From: an uncultured Caryophanales bacterium
GTDB taxonomy: Bacteria; Bacillota_I; Bacilli_A; RF39; UBA660
Direction: 5' to 3'
Assembly: GCA_946414975.1 (NCBI GenBank)
Contig: CAMKQS010000026.1
Span: 1-17,231, forward strand
DNA length: 17,231 bases
This document shows, piece by piece, positions 14,143-17,231 of this stretch. The number at the start of each line of letters is the position of its first letter. The first letter of the stretch is position 1. The position numbers and the translations under genes are program-made. The notes under the pieces were generated by a model. It ran no database searches. It worked only from the letters and a program-made list of their open reading frames with translations, and was not told the DNA's origin.

Positions 14143-15120
14143 ATGGGATTTTTTAATAAATTAAAGAGTATATTTAAATCTTCATCTAACGAAGAGAAAA
14201 AAGAGTTAAAAAGTTATGATGATGGTCTTAAAAAGACACGTAATTATTTTACTGATAAAATTAGTATTTTAAATGGTAAATATAAAAAAGTTAATGATGA
14301 ATATTTTGAAGAATTAGAAGAAATATTAATCATGGCTGATATTGGTGTTAATACAGTAATTAATTTTATTGATAAATTAAAAAAACGTGTAAAAAAAGAA
14401 AATATTACTGATAGTGAAGATTTAAAAGATATTATTGTTGATGAGATGTTTATTATATACATCAATAATCAAATTGTAGTAAATAAGATTAATTATAGTA
14501 GTGAATATCCTACCGTTATTTTATTTGTGGGTGTTAATGGTGTTGGAAAAACTACAACTATAGGTAAAATTGCTTACAAATTAAAACAAGAGGGTAAAAA
14601 AGTATTACTTGTTGCAGGTGATACGTTTAGAGCTGGAGCGATTGAACAGCTAAAAGAATGGGGAAATCGTACTGATTGTCCTGTTATATATAAAGATAAC
14701 AGTGATCCTGCAAGTGTTGTTTATGATGGTGTTAAAAAAGCCGTAGATGAAGATTATGATGTAGTATTAGTTGATACTGCTGGAAGATTACAGAATAAAA
14801 CTAATTTAATGGAAGAACTTGCTAAAATAAATAGAGTAATTAAAAAGATTATTCCAAAAGGACCTAGTGAGACATTATTAGTTTTAGATGCAACAACTGG
14901 ACAAAATGGTATAAGTCAAGCTAAGAGTTTTAAAGAAATTACAGATGTTACCGGAATAGTACTTACTAAGCTTGATGGTACAGCTAAAGGTGGAATAGTG
15001 CTTGCTATAAAAGATAGTGTAGATATTCCAGTTAAATTTGTTGGCCTAGGTGAACAAAAAGAAGATTTAAAAGTCTTTGATATAGAAAAATATATCTATG
15101 GATTATTTAAAGATATGTGA
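14143..15120 (+). CDS. ftsY: Signal recognition particle receptor FtsY
   Basis: 325 residues, about the length of Bacillus FtsY. This membrane-associated GTPase docks ribosome-nascent-chain-SRP complexes at the translocon. An N-terminal amphipathic, Lys-rich segment (1-22) likely binds lipid; the long acidic A domain of E. coli is absent. The N domain helices (about 25-115) are followed by the G domain: GVNGVGKTTT (130-139, P-loop), DTFRAG (160-165), DTAGR (211-215), TKLDGTAKGG (275-284) and GLGEQKEDL (301-309). AAGGGGGAT (14132-14140) is a strong ribosome-binding site. It sits between the pilin and a small membrane-protein gene, whose start follows eight bases after the ftsY stop. Confidence 0.96.
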   Translation: MGFFNKLKSIFKSSSNEEKKELKSYDDGLKKTRNYFTDKISILNGKYKKVNDEYFEELEEILIMADIGVNTVINFIDKLKKRVKKENITDSEDLKDIIVDEMFIIYINNQIVVNKINYSSEYPTVILFVGVNGVGKTTTIGKIAYKLKQEGKKVLLVAGDTFRAGAIEQLKEWGNRTDCPVIYKDNSDPASVVYDGVKKAVDEDYDVVLVDTAGRLQNKTNLMEELAKINRVIKKIIPKGPSETLLVLDATTGQNGISQAKSFKEITDVTGIVLTKLDGTAKGGIVLAIKDSVDIPVKFVGLGEQKEDLKVFDIEKYIYGLFKDM

Positions 15121-15128
15121 GGTGTTTT

Positions 15129-15434
15129 ATGGAAAAAAAGAAAAAAAAGGGGTTATTACAAGATTTTAAGGATTTTAAAATAACAATACCATTGCTTGCA
15201 CAAATATTGTTTACAGAAGCAGTATTTATATTTGCAATTGTTTCGTTATTTGAACCAGTTTTTCTATCTGTATTTTATATAGTAGTTGGTATAACACTCT
15301 TAATTATGGCATATAATAACTATGTTTATTATAAAAAGAAGTATTTTAATACAGCTTGCATATTTTTTAGTGTTATTTATATAATACTTGCTATATATTT
15401 TATTGTATCTACTTTAATTAAAATTTTTAGATGA
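15129..15434 (+). CDS. Small three-helix membrane protein, unknown
   Basis: 101 residues. A strongly basic N-terminus (MEKKKKKG) suggests a cytoplasmic start, followed by hydrophobic segments at about 21-41, 44-64 and 75-97. No family is recognised. GAGGTG (15119-15124) overlaps the ftsY stop and serves the ATG at 15129; the upstream in-frame GTG at 15117 would overlap ftsY and lacks a site of its own. Its stop overlaps the ylxM start (ATGA), so it is translationally linked to ylxM. Its position between two SRP-pathway genes suggests, but does not show, a link with membrane-protein insertion. Confidence 0.75.
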   Translation: MEKKKKKGLLQDFKDFKITIPLLAQILFTEAVFIFAIVSLFEPVFLSVFYIVVGITLLIMAYNNYVYYKKKYFNTACIFFSVIYIILAIYFIVSTLIKIFR

Positions 15435-15715
15435 ATTTAGAACTTACAATTCTTTATGATTATTATAGTAATTTGCTTACTGATAAGCAAAGACTATATT
15501 TTGAGGAATATTATTTTAATAATTTATCCTTACAAGAAATATCAGAAAATTACAGCGTAAGTAGAAATGCAGTATTTAATAGTTTAAAAGAGATAGAAAA
15601 AAAGTTAAATTATTATGAAGAAAAATTAGAATTATATAAAAAGAGTAAATTAATTGATGAGATTATTGTTAATTTACCTAGTGATATAAAATCAAAAATA
15701 AAAGAATTAATATAG
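15431..15715 (+). CDS. ylxM: YlxM-family DNA-binding-like SRP accessory protein
   Basis: 94 residues, slightly shorter than Bacillus YlxM. The start LELTILYDYYSNLLTDKQR and the helix-turn-helix LSLQEISENYSVSRNAVFNSL (about 32-52), followed by a coiled LKEIEKKLNYYEEKLELYKK helix, are diagnostic of the YlxM/p13 family. In streptococci YlxM binds SRP components and modulates their GTPase activity. In many Bacillota it lies between ftsY and ffh. Here it is separated from ftsY by a membrane-protein gene and is followed by a HerA-like gene instead of ffh. It overlaps the upstream gene by four bases (ATGA). Confidence 0.9.
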   Translation: MNLELTILYDYYSNLLTDKQRLYFEEYYFNNLSLQEISENYSVSRNAVFNSLKEIEKKLNYYEEKLELYKKSKLIDEIIVNLPSDIKSKIKELI

Positions 15716-15727
15716 GGTGTGTGTGAA

Positions 15728-17231
15728 ATGTTCGGAAAAATAATATATATAAGTGATAATATTGCTCATATTAATATACCAGCTGGTACTCCAATTGGTA
15801 TGAATTTAATTAATATGAATGTAGTATTTGAAGATACAAATAAAAAGATATTAGGAGAAGTAGTAGATGTATCTAAAGAATTAATTAAGGTGCATTTTTT
15901 AGGTGAGATTAATAATGGTAGGTTTATAGGAGGAGTTCTTCGTAAGCCTACTATGGAAGCAAATGTTAGGATTGTTAATGATGAGGAGTTAGAACTTATT
16001 GTTGGACATCCTGGTAATAGTGTATTTAGATTAGGATATTCACCATTATATGATGATAAACCAGTATATGTTGATATTAATGAATTATGTAGTAATCATT
16101 TAGCTATATTTGGTAATACTGGTTCTGGTAAATCGTATGGAGTAGCTAGTTTAATACAAAGTTTATTTTACAATAAAGACTTTATGCCATTTAGAGCTAA
16201 TTACATGATATTTGATGCATATGGAGAATATCATACAGCTTTTTCCAGATTAAATGATGTAAATCCCAATTATCAATTTAAATTTTATACTACAAATAGA
16301 ACACAAAGTGATGGAGAATTATTAAGTATTCCATTGTGGTTGCTTTCTATTGATGATTATGCATTATTGCTGGAAGCTGACACACATTCACAACTTACAA
16401 TAATTGAGAGAATGTTAAAATTAGTTAGAATTTTTTCAACAAATGATAATATAAGTAATGAATATAAAAATCATCTAATAGCTAAAGCAATTATGGATAT
16501 TATGTATACTAATCAAACATCTGCTAGTAAGAGAAATGATATATTCTCAATAATATCTAGTTGCTCAACTGATCAGTTTTCATTAGAAACACCAGTTCAA
16601 GGACTAGGTTATATTAGAAAATTTAGAGATTGTTTTGAAATTAATACAAGTGGTACATTTGTTGAGAGTAATCTAATTACAGATTATGTTACGAGTTTTA
16701 TCAAACCTGAATTAGAGAAATTGGAACCATCTAGTGATCATTATTTTACTTTGAATGATTTAGAACGTGCCTTGCAATTTACTTTAATATCAGAAGGATT
16801 ACTTAGAAATGAGCATATGTACAATGAAGCAATAACGCTTAAGGTTAGACTTCATTCACTTGCAATATCTGAAAATGCAGTATTCTTTAATTATCCAAAC
16901 TATATAACTTTTGAGCAATATATTGCATCTTTAGTTAGTAAAAATAATCGTAAAGCTCAAATTATTAATTTTAATTTAGAAGATTTAGATGATAGACTTG
17001 CTAAGACTATTGTTAAAATATATTCAAAAATGTTCTTTAATTTTACAAAATCATTAAAGGTACGTGCGTCTATTCCTTTTCATTTAGTTTTAGAGGAATG
17101 TCATAGATATGTACAAAATGATGGAGATTTAAAATTGCTTGGATATAATATATTTGAAAGGATTGCCAAAGAAGGACGTAAATTTGGTATGATACTTAAT
17201 CTAATATCTCAAAGACCTGTGGAAATATCAG
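15728..17231 (+). CDS. herA: HerA-like FtsK-HerA superfamily ATPase (3' partial)
   Basis: The first 501 codons are visible and the frame is open to the window end. Residues 1 to about 100 fit the HAS-type beta-barrel (short strands, GRFIGGVLRKP). The ATPase core has GNTGSGKS (129-136, Walker A), YMIFDAYGEY (DxYGE-like strand), and a Walker B-like LVLEECHRY with Glu456-Glu457, followed by RIAKEGRKFGMILNLISQRP, a typical HerA region with a likely arginine finger and the ISQRP sensor strand. HerA forms hexameric DNA-translocating rings. It works with NurA in archaeal end resection and with several effector nucleases or NADases in bacterial defence. No partner gene is visible. The ATG follows the ylxM stop by 12 bases, with GGTG upstream, so it is likely co-transcribed with ftsY and ylxM. 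Confidence 0.88.
   Translation, partial: MFGKIIYISDNIAHINIPAGTPIGMNLINMNVVFEDTNKKILGEVVDVSKELIKVHFLGEINNGRFIGGVLRKPTMEANVRIVNDEELELIVGHPGNSVFRLGYSPLYDDKPVYVDINELCSNHLAIFGNTGSGKSYGVASLIQSLFYNKDFMPFRANYMIFDAYGEYHTAFSRLNDVNPNYQFKFYTTNRTQSDGELLSIPLWLLSIDDYALLLEADTHSQLTIIERMLKLVRIFSTNDNISNEYKNHLIAKAIMDIMYTNQTSASKRNDIFSIISSCSTDQFSLETPVQGLGYIRKFRDCFEINTSGTFVESNLITDYVTSFIKPELEKLEPSSDHYFTLNDLERALQFTLISEGLLRNEHMYNEAITLKVRLHSLAISENAVFFNYPNYITFEQYIASLVSKNNRKAQIINFNLEDLDDRLAKTIVKIYSKMFFNFTKSLKVRASIPFHLVLEECHRYVQNDGDLKLLGYNIFERIAKEGRKFGMILNLISQRPVEIS

Noticed and set aside
15115..15120. UGA read as Trp (mycoplasma code)
   Set aside because: TGA terminates ftsY and the following membrane-protein gene at natural family lengths, and Trp codons in conserved positions are TGG.

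Overview
The window is AT-rich throughout and comes from a low-GC Gram-positive (Bacillota) chromosome. It looks like a gut Bacilli/RF39-type lineage rather than a wall-less mollicute. Evidence for a cell wall is a sortase, a sorting-signal surface protein and a D-Ala-D-Ala dipeptidase. UGA acts as a stop (it ends ftsY and the next gene) and Trp is encoded by TGG, so the mycoplasma code does not apply. The lineage assignment is inference; no rRNA gene is present.

Layout. (1) 1-2511, surface module: the 3' part of a tandem Cna-B repeat adhesin with an APNTG sorting signal, a terminator, a class B-like sortase with its own promoter, and a 36-base relic copy of the adhesin's last repeat. (2) 2548-3950, envelope genes: a membrane-anchored extracytoplasmic thioredoxin-like protein and a VanX/DdpX-type dipeptidase, ended by a hairpin terminator. 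(3) 3949-9335, topoisomerase IV operon: parE, a small cupin, a Nudix hydrolase and parC, from one promoter to one terminator. (4) 9337-13563, single-gene units: a GrpB/UPF0157 protein, a CtpE-like P-type ATPase, a DUF4190 membrane protein and a divergent Lgt-family protein, most with their own promoter and several with a terminator. (5) 13534-17231: a DUF192 gene on the minus strand, divergent from an operon of Flp-type prepilin, ftsY, a small three-helix membrane protein, ylxM and the 5' part of a HerA-like ATPase, which runs off the window.

How it fits together. ParE and ParC form topoisomerase IV. FtsY and YlxM belong to signal-recognition-particle targeting, which delivers membrane and exported proteins such as those encoded here. 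The sortase is the natural candidate to anchor the adhesin. Gaps of more than 100 bases are short and mostly filled by a terminator and a promoter; no stretch over 300 bases lacks a gene.

The most notable observations are: a direct repeat bracketing the sorting signal plus sortase gene; a sortase with Tyr where the catalytic Arg is expected; a pilin gene heading the ftsY operon, with a -35 region shared with a divergent DUF192 gene; a HerA-like gene where ffh commonly lies; an Lgt homologue with replaced active-site residues; and very short leaders at every recognisable promoter. No wholly new system can be proven from this window alone.
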